Part shown: one piece after another, positions 26,301 through 33,639 of the stretch
How the letters are laid out: every line of letters begins with the position of its first letter
How positions within the stretch are numbered: position 1 is the first letter of the stretch
Notes under the pieces: generated by a model
Database searches by the model: none
Seen by the model: only the letters and a program-made list of their open reading frames with translations
Told to the model about the DNA's origin: nothing
NCBI GenBank assembly: GCA_023634235.1
Contig: JAMKCF010000013.1
Location: 62,001 to 126,000, forward strand
Source: Pisaster brevispinus
Taxonomy: Eukaryota > Echinodermata > Asteroidea > Forcipulatida > Asteriidae
Direction: 5' to 3'
Length of the DNA: 64,000 bases
Position numbers and translations under genes: made by a program

Positions 26301-28088
26301 TAAAATTATATAAATTATAAACATATCCAAAAATTCATTTCCTTGGCAAGCACTGTCACCGAATGGTGATATAGCGAAACAAACCCAGTATGTTAGCCTA
26401 AAACAACATAGTGTCCTAGTAGCCCAGATTGAACTCATTCGTTGCAGTGCAACAGACACTGAAGTCATACCAGGGTTAATGTCCTGGGTAATGTTACCCA
26501 CAGTCACAGTATGGATGTCTAATGTTGAGCATCATTCATGGCATTGACAGCTATCACCAAAATCGTCCCTGATGATCATTACTCTGTTTTCAAAAAATCG
26601 TTCTCCTTTTTTTTTTCTTTTTTTTTACCCTCGAAACTATGGCTTGGACTTGGAACAGCGTGCAAGAAACGTTTATGCATATTATAGTTCATAGTATTAT
26701 ATTATTCATACACCTAGTTAGTTTTTTATTTTATTTTCTTCTTTCTCCTGGTTACAAAGAATAGTTGTTAATTAAGGCGTATTTATTTGTAAAAGTTGAG
26801 GTAGTGATGTGGTCAAAATAACCCTCTTTGAAACCACGAAACCACGGCGGTTCAGCCATGTCCACGGCTAGCAGCTCTCTGTCAGTTACTTTGAAAATGT
26901 CTGCTGTTTGAAATGGAGCGTCACTTTAAAACACAATGAGCCTAAGGCGAAGCCCATTTGAAATGAAACTGCACCATGGATACAGAGGGTGCACTTTGAT
27001 GAGGTTTTGGTTACAAAAACGGAAAGTAAATAAATAGCATTTTAACCAATACATACAAGAGCTAACTGACCCACTTAACTCTGTTGTCAGTGAACAAATT
27101 CGACTGTGCACAATCAAACTTTGAGGAAGTACAACACACGCATTAATATATATCCGCTTTGGAACGTGATATTTGGCTTGCTTTGTAACATTTTCCTTTT
27201 TTTTCACGCAATTCTTTTTGGGAACAATCCAAGGCAAATAAACGCTTTCTCTCAGTTATTTTGATAAACATTACCAAACAATAAACTTGATTTATTAACG
27301 GCAACCAAACAGCCCCTAACACCCCGGCAAAGAGCAGTTTGTACGTGTTTATTTACCAATGCAATATAACTTTTTATTAACACGAATGAAGAACCGGTTT
27401 GGGGTTTTTCCTTTTCCTAAACCATATCCCTTTTCCTCAGGGTATTTTCCCAGAGTAGATGTCATGTTTGTCCGTATAGTTGTGTAGGAATTACTTTATA
27501 AAGAGTCCATTCCCACGCCATTTACTTATGCTTTTACTTAATTTAGCTTTCAATAACTAATCAACACTTCTGTTCGGTTGAAAAAGATCACATCTATTTT
27601 ACTCTCGATGAAAAGTTGAACAATTGTATTCGAGTCACGCCATAGTCAATTGCCATGTGGGGTTTTTTTTCTTGATAATTAAAATATTGAGTCACATCCT
27701 GCTAAAAGGTGGTCCCACTGCTGCAGCTTCTCACAGGTTGTATTGTAGGACCGTTACAAGTTGAATGGCTTCTGACTGCCACCCCGAACAGAAATATTGA
27801 CAAAATAGGGAAACAGCCAACATTAGGGCTATAGCTCAGTTGGTACAGTGCCGGCACGTTAATCCCGAGGTAACAGGTTAAAATCCCGCTGTAGTCAATT
27901 TGTCTCTGTTCAACTCAATATTTGTAATGTATTTGATAGAACTTTAATGTATGGAAGACGCTGAAAAACATCCATGTCATAAAAATCGTCTTACCTTGTG
28001 AAGTGTGTGGTAGAACTAGAAGGACCAGCAGGCCAAGTACAGCACATCCAGACACGGCCGGAGAGTCTTTCATCCCGCGTCGATTCAT
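1523..28088 (-). CDS. receptor tyrosine phosphatase-like gene A, lacking the Tie-like Ig/EGF exons
   Basis: Predicted type I membrane receptor of 1,060 residues: signal peptide, Cys-rich exon, three FN3 domains, one membrane helix, tandem PTP domains D1 and D2. Coding exons in transcript order: 28088-27995, 19083-19030, 18069-17770, 16722-16607, 16434-16224, 15975-15873, 14797-14554, 14322-14283, 13018-12922, 12465-12431, 11223-10994, 10543-10456, 9503-9427, 9133-9097, 8560-8463, 8358-8233, 7783-7635, 6583-6448, 5887-5738, 5323-5224, 4857-4781, 4099-3965, 3585-3454, 2821-2676, 2245-2110, 1594-1523. Every junction has AG/GT and matching phase, and the total length divides by three with no internal stop. 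Compared with gene B, six N-terminal exons are missing where the LINE lies, yet the signal exon (phase 1) joins the Cys-rich exon in frame. D1 has WPR in place of WPD. Whether it is transcribed is unknown. Confidence 0.78.
4290..4735. repeat. 61-bp minisatellite, about 7 units
   Basis: Tandem units near 4,297, 4,357, 4,418, 4,479, 4,540, 4,601 and 4,662 share ggaggattggtactgg and gaactttagaatcagtgag. They lie in the D2 intron between 4,781 and 4,099. The matching intron of gene B has only about three units. Confidence 0.9.
5738..10543 (-). CDS. gene A PTP domain D1 (nine exons), WPD loop changed to WPR
   Basis: Exons 10543-10456, 9503-9427, 9133-9097, 8560-8463, 8358-8233, 7783-7635, 6583-6448, 5887-5738 (the 37-base exon 9133-9097 is complete at [12 protein letters not shown]). 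Conserved PTP motifs appear in order: KNRYANI (pTyr loop), [33 protein letters not shown], then [10 protein letters not shown] where WPDHGVP is usual, [12 protein letters not shown] (catalytic Cys and Arg both present), and IQTSAQYEF (Q loop). The missing piece is the general acid Asp. By analogy with engineered Asp mutants of classical PTPs, such a domain would bind phosphotyrosine but turn it over poorly (inference). The foldback element lies in the intron between 10,456 and 9,503. Count note: eight exons are listed here. Confidence 0.85.
7440..7545 (-). mobile_element. tRNA-derived SINE remnant
   Basis: On the minus strand GGATAGCTCATTTGATAGAG, a degenerate B-box region and CTAGTCAACTTCTTTGTTCAA. 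Same family as the elements at 24,861 and 27,765, in the intron next to the WPR exon. Copy B counterpart at about 39,165-39,255. Confidence 0.55.
8745..8998 (-). mobile_element. second tRNA-derived SINE family (Leu/Ser-like head)
   Basis: On the minus strand: GTGTCGTGGCCGAGCGGATC, then GTGTGGGTTCAAACCCTGG, TTCGAATGGGACATGAAG and GTCCCGTGTACTGGG. The long variable-arm layout suggests a Leu or Ser tRNA ancestor. Copy B: about 40,100-40,318. Confidence 0.7.
9610..9830 (+). pseudogene. LINE 3' end fragment (reverse transcriptase ORF tail)
   Basis: In one forward frame the sequence reads [19 protein letters not shown] then [16 protein letters not shown], the typical last residues of many animal LINE ORF2 proteins. 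A second similar stretch ([12 protein letters not shown]) follows in another frame, so the tail motif seems locally duplicated. No larger part is present. It lies in a D1 intron and is shared by both units. Confidence 0.6.
9861..10395. mobile_element. large foldback (hairpin) element with internal short-repeat array
   Basis: The two ends are near-perfect inverted copies starting TACGGAGCCCCTAAAGGGAC. Inside, units built from TTCGTTCCCTCGAAAT repeat about a dozen times in one direction and then flip near 10,148 to the opposite direction, so the whole 535 bases can fold on itself. CATT lies on both sides (9,855-9,858 and 10,396-10,399), while unit B has a single CATT at the empty site near 41,163. 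It is a recent insertion in a D1 intron. No transposase frame is present; family not recognised. Confidence 0.88.
10994..12465 (-). CDS. gene A juxtamembrane region (two exons)
   Basis: Exons 12465-12431 ([11 protein letters not shown]) and 11223-10994. The second reads [11 protein letters not shown], an Ala/Pro/Thr-rich run ([12 protein letters not shown]), a basic KKK stretch and then [12 protein letters not shown], the helical lead-in typical before PTP D1. Two tyrosines three residues apart (PYDAAY) are possible phosphorylation and docking sites (inference). The Ala/Pro run differs between copies but keeps its length. Confidence 0.75.
12705..12880. repeat. interspersed repeat rich in CTGCTTAGCA/TGCTAAGCA
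   Basis: atttcatgaagctgcttgag, tttgctaagcac and tgcttagcagacta form short inverted pairs. Similar blocks occur at about 1,855-1,960, 32,265-32,410, 33,955-34,030, 43,480-43,655, 55,850-55,990 and 63,478-63,650. Probably a non-autonomous element; ends not resolved. Confidence 0.6.
12922..13018 (-). CDS. gene A transmembrane exon
   Basis: PQSASPPV is followed by about 23 hydrophobic residues ([21 protein letters not shown]) and then KK, a stop-transfer signal. This fixes the topology: N-terminal part outside, PTP domains inside. Residues match gene B. Confidence 0.85.
13262..13860. repeat. intronic tandem duplication, ~313-bp offset
   Basis: The block starting acttggacaata and ending ctcctagtaaacaa occurs twice, at about 13,262-13,545 and 13,575-13,860. 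Unit B shows the same pair (about 44,036 and 44,354), so this duplication predates the split of the units. Confidence 0.8.
14283..15975 (-). CDS. gene A membrane-proximal FN3-like domain (three exons)
   Basis: Exons 15975-15873, 14797-14554 and 14322-14283. It begins [13 protein letters not shown] and continues to [18 protein letters not shown], then [17 protein letters not shown]. This is the style of the extended membrane-proximal segment of receptor phosphatases. Basic pairs around [12 protein letters not shown] could be a protease site, but no strong furin motif is present. The 710-bp inverted-repeat element sits in the intron between the first two exons. Confidence 0.72.
15143..15852. 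mobile_element. non-autonomous inverted-repeat transposon, PIF/Harbinger-like
   Basis: Ends are inverted: left GGGGTCTTGTCAAAATTAAT, right (reverse complement) GGGACCTTGTCAAAACTAAT, followed by GGACAG in both. TTA flanks each side (15,140-15,142 and 15,853-15,855) and unit B keeps one TTA at the empty site. A 3-bp TTA duplication with GG-rich termini is typical of PIF/Harbinger (established); assignment is by inference. No transposase; the small forward frames inside look spurious. Confidence 0.78.
16224..16722 (-). CDS. gene A fibronectin III domain 2 (two exons)
   Basis: Exons 16722-16607 and 16434-16224. The first starts [12 protein letters not shown] and has the conserved Trp in VAVSWSEI; the second has the core [19 protein letters not shown], matching the E-F loop and F strand of FN3 domains. 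A 172-base intron splits the domain, as in gene B. Confidence 0.8.
17770..18069 (-). CDS. gene A fibronectin III domain 1
   Basis: One exon covers a whole FN3 domain. The B-strand Trp is in TITWEAPQ, the C-strand region reads [10 protein letters not shown], and the F-strand has the usual tyrosine and alanine pattern ([17 protein letters not shown]). It ends TTPEK. Gene A has six residues (VQDPSK) just before TITWEAP that gene B lacks. Confidence 0.8.
18185..18400 (+). mobile_element. second tRNA-derived SINE family, plus orientation
   Basis: gtcctggccaaacggtcaag, gtgtgggttcgaatcccggt, then gtgtccgtaaggaagacact and acgtaaaagaacccag. Same family as 8,745-8,998. Copy B: about 48,192-48,400. Confidence 0.7.
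19030..19083 (-). CDS. gene A Cys-rich linker exon
   Basis: A 54-base phase 1-1 exon reading [17 protein letters not shown]. Three cysteines and a CPYG start resemble the beginning of an EGF-like module that stops short. In gene B it follows the fourth EGF exon. In gene A it is the first exon after the signal peptide because the intervening exons are gone. It lies 315 bases from the LINE junction. Confidence 0.7.
19399..20301 (+). pseudogene. LINE ORF1, 5' truncated
   Basis: Nucleic-acid binding protein of the LINE. After about 110 residues come two zinc knuckles: [14 protein letters not shown] and [14 protein letters not shown], then a long acidic and lysine-rich tail ending VPYTRR. The frame is open, but its first ATG (19,306) and about 31 codons lie in host intron that unit B shares, so the true ORF1 start is missing. 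Confidence 0.8.
20891..21760 (+). pseudogene. LINE ORF2, endonuclease part
   Basis: APE-like endonuclease: [43 protein letters not shown], then after a TAA at 21,407-21,409 the same frame continues with SRIDYIL and GLSDHHVL. These cover the N, E, D and SDH residues expected for the fold. The stop and a later frame change near 21,745 break it. Confidence 0.82.
21745..23160 (+). pseudogene. LINE ORF2, reverse transcriptase part
   Basis: Pieces in different frames: a linker with [11 protein letters not shown], then [40 protein letters not shown] (motif A Asp present), [14 protein letters not shown] (motif B) and QHADDTTVF (motif C). The last is HADD where F/YADD is usual, one base from YADD. 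Frame changes near 22,155, 22,535 (in a run of A) and 22,870. Confidence 0.82.
23160..24638 (+). pseudogene. LINE ORF2, C-terminal part
   Basis: Continues after a frame change near 23,155 and a TGA at 23,388-23,390 where Trp is expected (NFY-stop-SGK). A long open stretch then has [12 protein letters not shown] and a zinc motif [18 protein letters not shown]. The end ([10 protein letters not shown]) has slipped through runs of T and is not original. Confidence 0.8.
24861..24960 (+). mobile_element. tRNA-derived SINE, head removed by the LINE event
   Basis: Contains A box TAGCTCAGTTGGTAGAG and B box GGTTCAAATCC, then tctttgatcaaaccc. In unit B the same SINE is complete (about 56,010-56,200). 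In unit A everything left of taaatagctcag is gone and the LINE tail abuts it. Confidence 0.75.
24961..27764. other. intron of gene A, no exon seen
   Basis: AT-rich intron sequence shared with 56,200-58,945. Besides the inverted interspersed repeat at 26,055-26,490 and a short AT run near 25,170, I see no splice-supported exon or RNA gene. Confidence 0.6.
26055..26490. repeat. inverted pair of an interspersed repeat
   Basis: ctagccctggtatgaccaca and ggagtccaacctgggct at 26,060-26,125 reappear inverted at about 26,420-26,490 (agcccagattgaactc, cataccagggttaatg). Another direct copy is at 31,250-31,312. Unit B has the matching set at about 57,258-57,318, 57,610-57,670 and 62,225-62,285. Confidence 0.55.
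27765..27925 (+). mobile_element. tRNA-derived SINE, same family
   Basis: Shares cttctgactgccacccc, gacaaaatagggaa, TAGCTCAGTTGGTA and tttgtctctgttcaa with the element at 56,010. The B box is decayed (GGTTAAAATCC). Sits about 70 bases from the signal-peptide exon donor. Confidence 0.7.
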
Positions 28089-28159
28089 CGTAGTTTGTGG
28101 TGACACCTTCAGTTTATTTGGTGTCAAAGTTTGTTGTTTAGTTGAAACTGCAGCACTCA
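27995..28159 (-). CDS. gene A exon 2: end of 5' UTR and signal peptide
   Basis: The acceptor ends at 28,160; the chosen start codon is at 28,088-28,086, followed by MNRRGMKDS and a hydrophobic core [13 protein letters not shown] ending HTSQ, then one base of a split codon before donor GTAAGACG. This is a typical N-terminal signal sequence. The same start is used in copy B, where upstream frames are closed, so I prefer it over the in-frame upstream ATG of copy A. If spliced to 19,083 the split codon becomes GAC (Asp). Confidence 0.75.
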
Positions 28160-28369
28160 CTGTCAACGAAATAAATTAATTTGCGTCACAACTTCAAATG
28201 CAGACATTAAAAAGTTGAATCTTTCTAACGAGGATAAATTATATCAGAATTATGCAAGTGCATTGCAGAAAATCTAAAGCAATTCAAAGGCAAAACCATT
28301 TTTTTTTTAATTGCAAGCTGTTTTATATTTCCTCGATATTGTTGTAGGGGCGTTCTAGGGTTTGGGAGG

Positions 28370-29036
28370 TTTGTTTGTTTCTTTGTTTGTTTGATTTGGG
28401 AGTGTTGGGGTTTGTTTGTTTGTTTGATTTGGGGGGGTTGTTTGTTTGTTTGTTGGGGTGTTGGGGTGTTTGTTTGTTTGTTTGTTTGTTTGTTTGTTTG
28501 TTTGTTTGTTGGGGTGTTTGTTTGTTTGTTTGTTTGTTTGTTTGTTTGTTTGTTTGTTTGTTTGTTTGTTTGTTTGTTTGTTTGTTTGTTTGTTTGTTTG
28601 TTTGTTTGTTTGTTTGTTTGTTTGTTTGTTTGTTTGTTTATTGGTTTGTTTATTTGTTTGTTTGTTTGTTTGTTTGTTTGTTTGTTTGTTTGTTTGTTTG
28701 TTTGTTTGTTTGTTTGTTTGTTTGTTTGTTTGTTTGTTTGTTTGTTTGTTTGTTTGTTTGTTTGTTTGTTTGTTTGTTTGTTTGTTTGTTTGTTTGTTTG
28801 TTTGTTTGTTTGTTTGTTTGTTTGTTTGTTTGTTTGTTTGTTTGTTTGTTTGTTTGTTTGTTTGTTTGTTTGTTTGTTTGTTTGTTTGTTTGTTTGTTTG
28901 TTTGTTTGTTGGGGTGTTTGTTTGTTTGTTGGGGTGTTTGTTTGTTTGTTTGTTTGTTTGTTGGGGTGTTTGTTTGTTTGTTTGTTTGTTTGTTTGTTGG
29001 GGTGTTTGTTTGTTTGTTTGTTTGTTTGTTTGTTTG
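28370..29036. repeat. long TTTG microsatellite in the 5' UTR intron of gene A
   Basis: About 670 bases of (GTTT)n, broken by TTGGGGTG interruptions near both ends and one ttattggtttgtttatt variant near 28,638. It lies in the intron between the 5' UTR exon and the signal exon. Several long reading frames here are only translations of the repeat. Confidence 0.97.
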
Positions 29037-29351
29037 GTCCCCCATATGGAAATCTTCGTGATAAGTAAGAATATATCATAAAATAAATGGGACCGTATGC
29101 AAAAACAGTTTGTGAGGTTAACCCATCCATTATTCAACCTGAACGCAAAATAAATTTACAAGTCACGAGGAATAACTGAAAGATTTACGCATATCACAAA
29201 AAGATAAAAGTGAGCTACACGACTTGTGATGCCCTTCATTGACCATGAAAATATTGTAAGCAACTGTGTGGTATTTGTTCTAGGTCATGTCCAACCATTA
29301 TTCACTTTTGAAAAAGGAAAATCCTAAAAATAAAAGATGGACTTGACTTAC

Positions 29352-29555
29352 CTTCCCTCACAAAAGCGTCCTCCACCATCAGAATACGGCAATGCAATGA
29401 TGGATTCACCACAATATTGTGTTCTTACGTTGAACTTCTCACATCTAGATTCACTTCCTTGTCGGGTAATGCCAAACTGCAGAGGTCGAATTGTTTGTGA
29501 GAAACGCCTGAAGAAAACCTGGAAGTTCGCCCAAAGTGCTTGCGGAGTTTTTATA
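29352..29555 (-). promoter_or_regulatory. TATA box and 5' UTR exon of gene A
   Basis: On the minus strand TATAAAAA lies at 29,555-29,548, so transcription would start near 29,520. The following sequence runs without a needed coding frame to a strong donor (GAAG, then GTAAGTC) with the last exon base at 29,352. The next acceptor is at 28,160 (GTTGACAG), giving a 5' UTR intron that contains the TTTG array. The exon holds a start-stop upstream frame (ATG TGA at 29,444-29,439) and a later ATG that is in frame with the receptor in this copy. The start site is predicted, not observed. Confidence 0.6.
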
Positions 29556-29608
29556 AAGGGTCATTATCAGATTCAACAGTTCCTCATGCAAGACACGTGA
29601 CTGGACCT

Positions 29609-29648
29609 AAACCCCATGACCCCCCCCCCGGGGGGGGTCATGGGGTTT
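29609..29648. repeat. 40-bp palindrome near the gene A promoter
   Basis: Arms of 19 bases (29,609-29,627 and 29,630-29,648) built from aaaccccatgac plus a C/G run, with two bases between. Unit B has the left arm, a C run and then unrelated sequence. Lies about 55-95 bases upstream of the TATA box. Confidence 0.9.
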
Positions 29649-29817
29649 CATTGAAAACTTATGGGGCTACCCATGTTAAACAAGACGGAAAAGTAAAAAC
29701 ATTTATTAATATAAAATATTAAATAAACAAATAAATAAATACATTAAAAAAAATTAATAACAATTTACAAACAATACAAAAACACATAAATAAACGAATA
29801 AATCAATATATATATTG

Positions 29818-29958
29818 GATGAATAAATAAATGAATGAATGTATGTATGAATGAATGAATGAATGAATTAATGAATGAATGAATGAATGAATGAATGAAT
29901 GAATGAATGAATGAATGAATGAATGAATGAATGAATGAATGAATGAATGAATGAATGA
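29818..29958. repeat. GAAT microsatellite upstream of gene A
   Basis: About 30 units of gaat with a few variants. Lies some 270-400 bases upstream of the predicted TATA box. Its minus-strand frame is spurious. Confidence 0.95.
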
Positions 29959-30624
29959 AAGTATAAACGGGACGAAAGTTTAATAAAAAATAAATGATGC
30001 CATTAAAAAATTTCGTCAATGGCCATTTCCAATGTGAAATTTCACTGGCTATGAAACCAGTAAGAGAAAACAAGTTGAACAAATTTTAAGACCTCGCATG
30101 TGAATCTTGGTTCTATTTTTTGATAGCAGCCTTCGAAACAAGCTTGCACGTGTGTTATTATTATATATTTCCTCATAATTGAACTTCTTCACTGTAGCTT
30201 GCAAGCCTGAGGAAAGCTGTTGACAAGAGTGCTTGTTATTTGAACCAGAAACACCAAGGGTTTACCCTTACGCTACCACGATGTCGATAACTAAAGAATC
30301 AGCCCATATTTAGGGAACTTGGGGTTTTCATTATTAGCAAGTGTCTGTCAGACCAAAAGTTTCGTACCTGGGTTGAGAGAGTGATGCTACCCCTACCCCA
30401 GCATGGAAGTTTCAAATTGCACGCCCAGCCTCTTGTCCCAAGACACATTTTGCCAGCATTTTTTGCTTCCCTGTTTTTAACATGCATCGTAGATCTGCAT
30501 TGACTCAATTATTCATGGTCAAACACAATTCAGAAGGCATGGCAAGTGTGTATTAAAAGTGTGTATTAAGCACTGTTTTCTCAGCCTGCTTTCCTGAGTT
30601 CTGTGGAAAAAAAACACAGGCAAA

Positions 30625-30715
30625 TCACTGGGAAGGGATTTGAACCCACGAACTTTGTTTTGCTGGAGAAGATGTCTGCATACCACGATGACCACCGAGC
30701 TAGCCCGGCGGCTAG
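30625..30715 (-). mobile_element. tRNA-like SINE remnant
   Basis: On the minus strand GGGCTAGCTCGGTGG and GTGGGTTCAAATCCC are good A-box and B-box matches. Counterpart in unit B at about 61,805-61,890 with a decayed A box. Could be a pseudo-tRNA instead of a SINE. Confidence 0.5.
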
Positions 30716-31459
30716 AGGGTGTTCGAATCATGTGTTTTAGCAGCAGGTACCGCAAAGATTTAATAGATGTAAATTTTGCATATGGGATAAGAATAATATA
30801 ATTTGTTTTTACCCTTACACCAATTTGTTTTTATATACTCAATACTTTCTAAAGTTCTGTAAAAAAAATCTACAGGCAATTTCAATCAAATGGGTTTCGA
30901 ACCAACGGTTAAGATTAATCTTGCTCTTTGTGAAAGTCGTCCCATGGACACTTGTCACTGTCAGTGACTGTGTCAGCACTGCCGGTATCATAGTGAAATC
31001 TGTCCCCATGGGAAATTAACATGGGCTGAAGGAGATTGTTTCAAAAGAGGGCGCTATCAGCAGAAGTTTGTACACAGTAGGCCGTATGGCGGGACAGAGA
31101 TCTCCGACAGAATCTCCTGCCACACCGGTTTTTGCACCACCGCGGGTATGGGGGTTTGGGTTGACCCAGTACTGGGGCGCTGTACTCCTTGAAAAAGAAT
31201 GTTGGTGTATGCGGTCGTACTATAGCGACCCGCCAGGCAAACATTAACGTCAGAATTAGCCCTGGAAAGACACCAGTGTCTGTTGCAATGGAGGAGTCCA
31301 ACTTGGGCCAAGTCGGAATGTGTTTCGGCAATTTGCTACCGAACACCAGTTCCCGGTTTTCCCAAAATGACAAAAAAGACTCCCCAAAATAGCTTACTCG
31401 CGTTCTGGCTTCCCGATATATCAAAGATGAAAGGTCTGGCATTTAATTGTTGTACTCAC

Positions 31460-31621
31460 GATAATTTTTTGAGCTCCGGATTGATGTTTTAAGTTCACTA
31501 CGGAAAAAACCTTTCGATCATGACTATCATAATGTCTATCAAAATAGACAGGTGCCCTATCGCCGTTATTGTGGTCATCTGGTCGACTGCTTGATCGTCC
31601 GGTTTCACTACTTGCCGCCAT
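31460..31621 (-). CDS. orphan first-exon-like frame, unknown
   Basis: ATG at 31,621 in good context (ACATGGCGG), 54 whole codons (MAASSETGRSSSRPDDH, APVYFDRHYDSHDRK, VVNLKHQSGAQKII), then a donor GTGAGTAC. I do not recognise it. No partner exon was found before the receptor promoter. In unit B (about 62,466-62,627) a 2-base difference shifts the frame and introduces a stop. It may be a captured exon, a non-coding first exon, or chance. Confidence 0.25.
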
Positions 31622-33639
31622 GTAATTAATGTGGCGCCCTCAATTTTCAATACTTAACGGTGAACATTGGATAATGTTACTGTATAACGAACACAAACTG
31701 TATGCTCAGGGAAGCTTCGCCCCGCTGGGTGAACAGCGCTCTCACACAGGCAGGCTGGACAGAACGGTGTGTTTCATATTGAACGGAATTTGAGTTCGTT
31801 TGTATGCTGTCTGCGTTTGGCTGCAGAGCAAACAAGGACCCTTTGACCAGTACGTTACATTACACTTCAACTGTTATGTCTGCGTCCGGAGTTTTGATTT
31901 CGTTTGTCCGGATTTGTTCACATTCTCGACGATCACATAAGTATAATAAAATTATACTTTTGTCAATTATTACTATAAATATAATTACTTTTGTTTCTAA
32001 ATAAATTTCACACTCAAAAAGTAAATGTAATTGTTCGGTTTATATTGTTTCACAATAACGAAATAATGATTTTTATCCACTGCATATTATAACAATGTTA
32101 TTGAAATAAAAGGATGTTTGTTAGTGAGGCAAAGTGATAACCTCAAATTGTTTGTTTTTTATTAGAACCCAAAGTAAAGCACTTAGTGACCACTGTTATG
32201 TGAATTGCATGCTTGTTAAAATTGTTACTTACAAAAAAAGTCATAATTATTCCCTTTTGCAAAAAGGACTCAATTTCATAAAGCCTGTCAGCAGAAGAAT
32301 CTTGCTTAGCAGAAACCTGGCTACTAGCATCAAAATTTACATTGTTGCAACTGGTGTACCATTCCCATGTTTTGCTTAAAACAAGAGATTTTCTAAGCAG
32401 TATATTCAAGGAATAATATAAGCAATAAAGAAGTAACACAGCTTGGAGAGTCCGATCCCTCAAAAAAGCTCTGACCTTTTTGCAAATGCATCGTTGTAAA
32501 GAAATCATGAAAACAATGCTATAAGTTAGCAAACTATATACATACAACTGGATTACATTATGTTCCATTTCCAAAATAATGCGTACAAATTATACTCTTT
32601 TCAAAATGTCTGAGCATTAAAACAGAAATAAATACAATTTCTGAGTATTAACAAAATAAAATACTTTGGCACTTTCATTGTAATTTGTGATTCTTGTTCT
32701 GTATTTTCTTTCAAATGTATTCAAGACTTGCCATTAACAAAGCTATTTGGCATAGTTCTTTAAAGTATTATATACAAATAGACGCTATAAAAACACATGC
32801 TGCACAGTGATCGACAAACTCACTTAACTTTCATTCAAAAGACAGTTGTGAACTGTTATAGGCTTGAAATAAAAACTTGTTAAAAACAGTTTGGTATGCA
32901 TCCCCGTCCACTGATATGTTGTACTGGGCTTCAAAAGGAAAAATGCTGGAAAGGACAAAATACATTTGTATCCTCTTTGAAATATCAATCCTTGTTTAAA
33001 ATGGTTAAACTAAATGTTTGGCCCCGTTAAAATAAGTGTTTTTGTTTCCTTCTAATTATAGCAAAAACTTGTAAACAAAATAGGCCCCTACACAAAATGT
33101 TTAAATAAGCTTGAGACTTGCATGTCCTACGTATTGCGTTTTAAAATGTATATTTTCGTCTTTACAAATAGTAAAAACAAACAATGACGACACCAGTTTT
33201 CTAAATTAATAAATTTACTTTCTTAAAAATGCGATACTATATTGTGATGTTTGCAAATAAAGTGGGATTCCGATAGAATGACAGTACGTACAGTTGTTGC
33301 TGTATTCTGTGTTCATCCTAAGAGTGCCTGGGCTTGACCTCATTAAATATGCAGGTCAGATACACAAAGTAAGGTGCTCCAAAGGAGCCATTCATAACAC
33401 AGCTTGGAAATAACAAAAACTTGATCTTTGAATCGTTCAGCCGAGTACGAGTAACTACAGAGAAAAATAACAAAATCAGTCGAAATAATATCATCACTTC
33501 ACAATATTTGAGACACTTTCCGCCTGCATAAAATGAATTTCAACAAAAACAATTGTTTGAGTACGACGGACCTCTTTTTATAATTTGCTGAATCGACTTG
33601 TTACATTAACTTTAACAAGGCACCTGTTGATGAGGGTTT

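Larger units (their letters stand above)
1068..32735. repeat. tandem duplication unit A
   Basis: Near-identical to unit B over exons and introns, in the same orientation. Homology begins around 1,068 and ends around 32,735, where both units read gacttgccattaa before diverging. Differences from B include the Tx1-like LINE replacing 6.7 kb, a foldback element (9,861-10,395), a 710-bp inverted-repeat element (15,143-15,852), a long TTTG array and a 40-bp palindrome. Boundaries were judged by eye and may be off by tens of bases. Confidence 0.9.
29650..33197. other. upstream region of gene A and inter-unit spacer
   Basis: Contains the GAAT tract, a tRNA-like remnant, the orphan frame at 31,460-31,621 and interspersed repeats. 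The part from 32,736 to 33,197 belongs to neither unit and should include the 3' flank of gene B. No further exon is supported. Confidence 0.55.

Noticed and set aside
28225..29137. Several 200-300 codon frames on both strands made of NKQT or CLFV repeats
   Set aside because: They are translations of the TTTG microsatellite in different frames, with no non-repeat domain.
29765..30082. Frame rich in SFIH repeats
   Set aside because: Translation of the GAAT microsatellite.
31041..31442. 133-codon minus-strand frame
   Set aside because: Overlaps an interspersed repeat, not conserved as a frame in unit B, and composition looks random.
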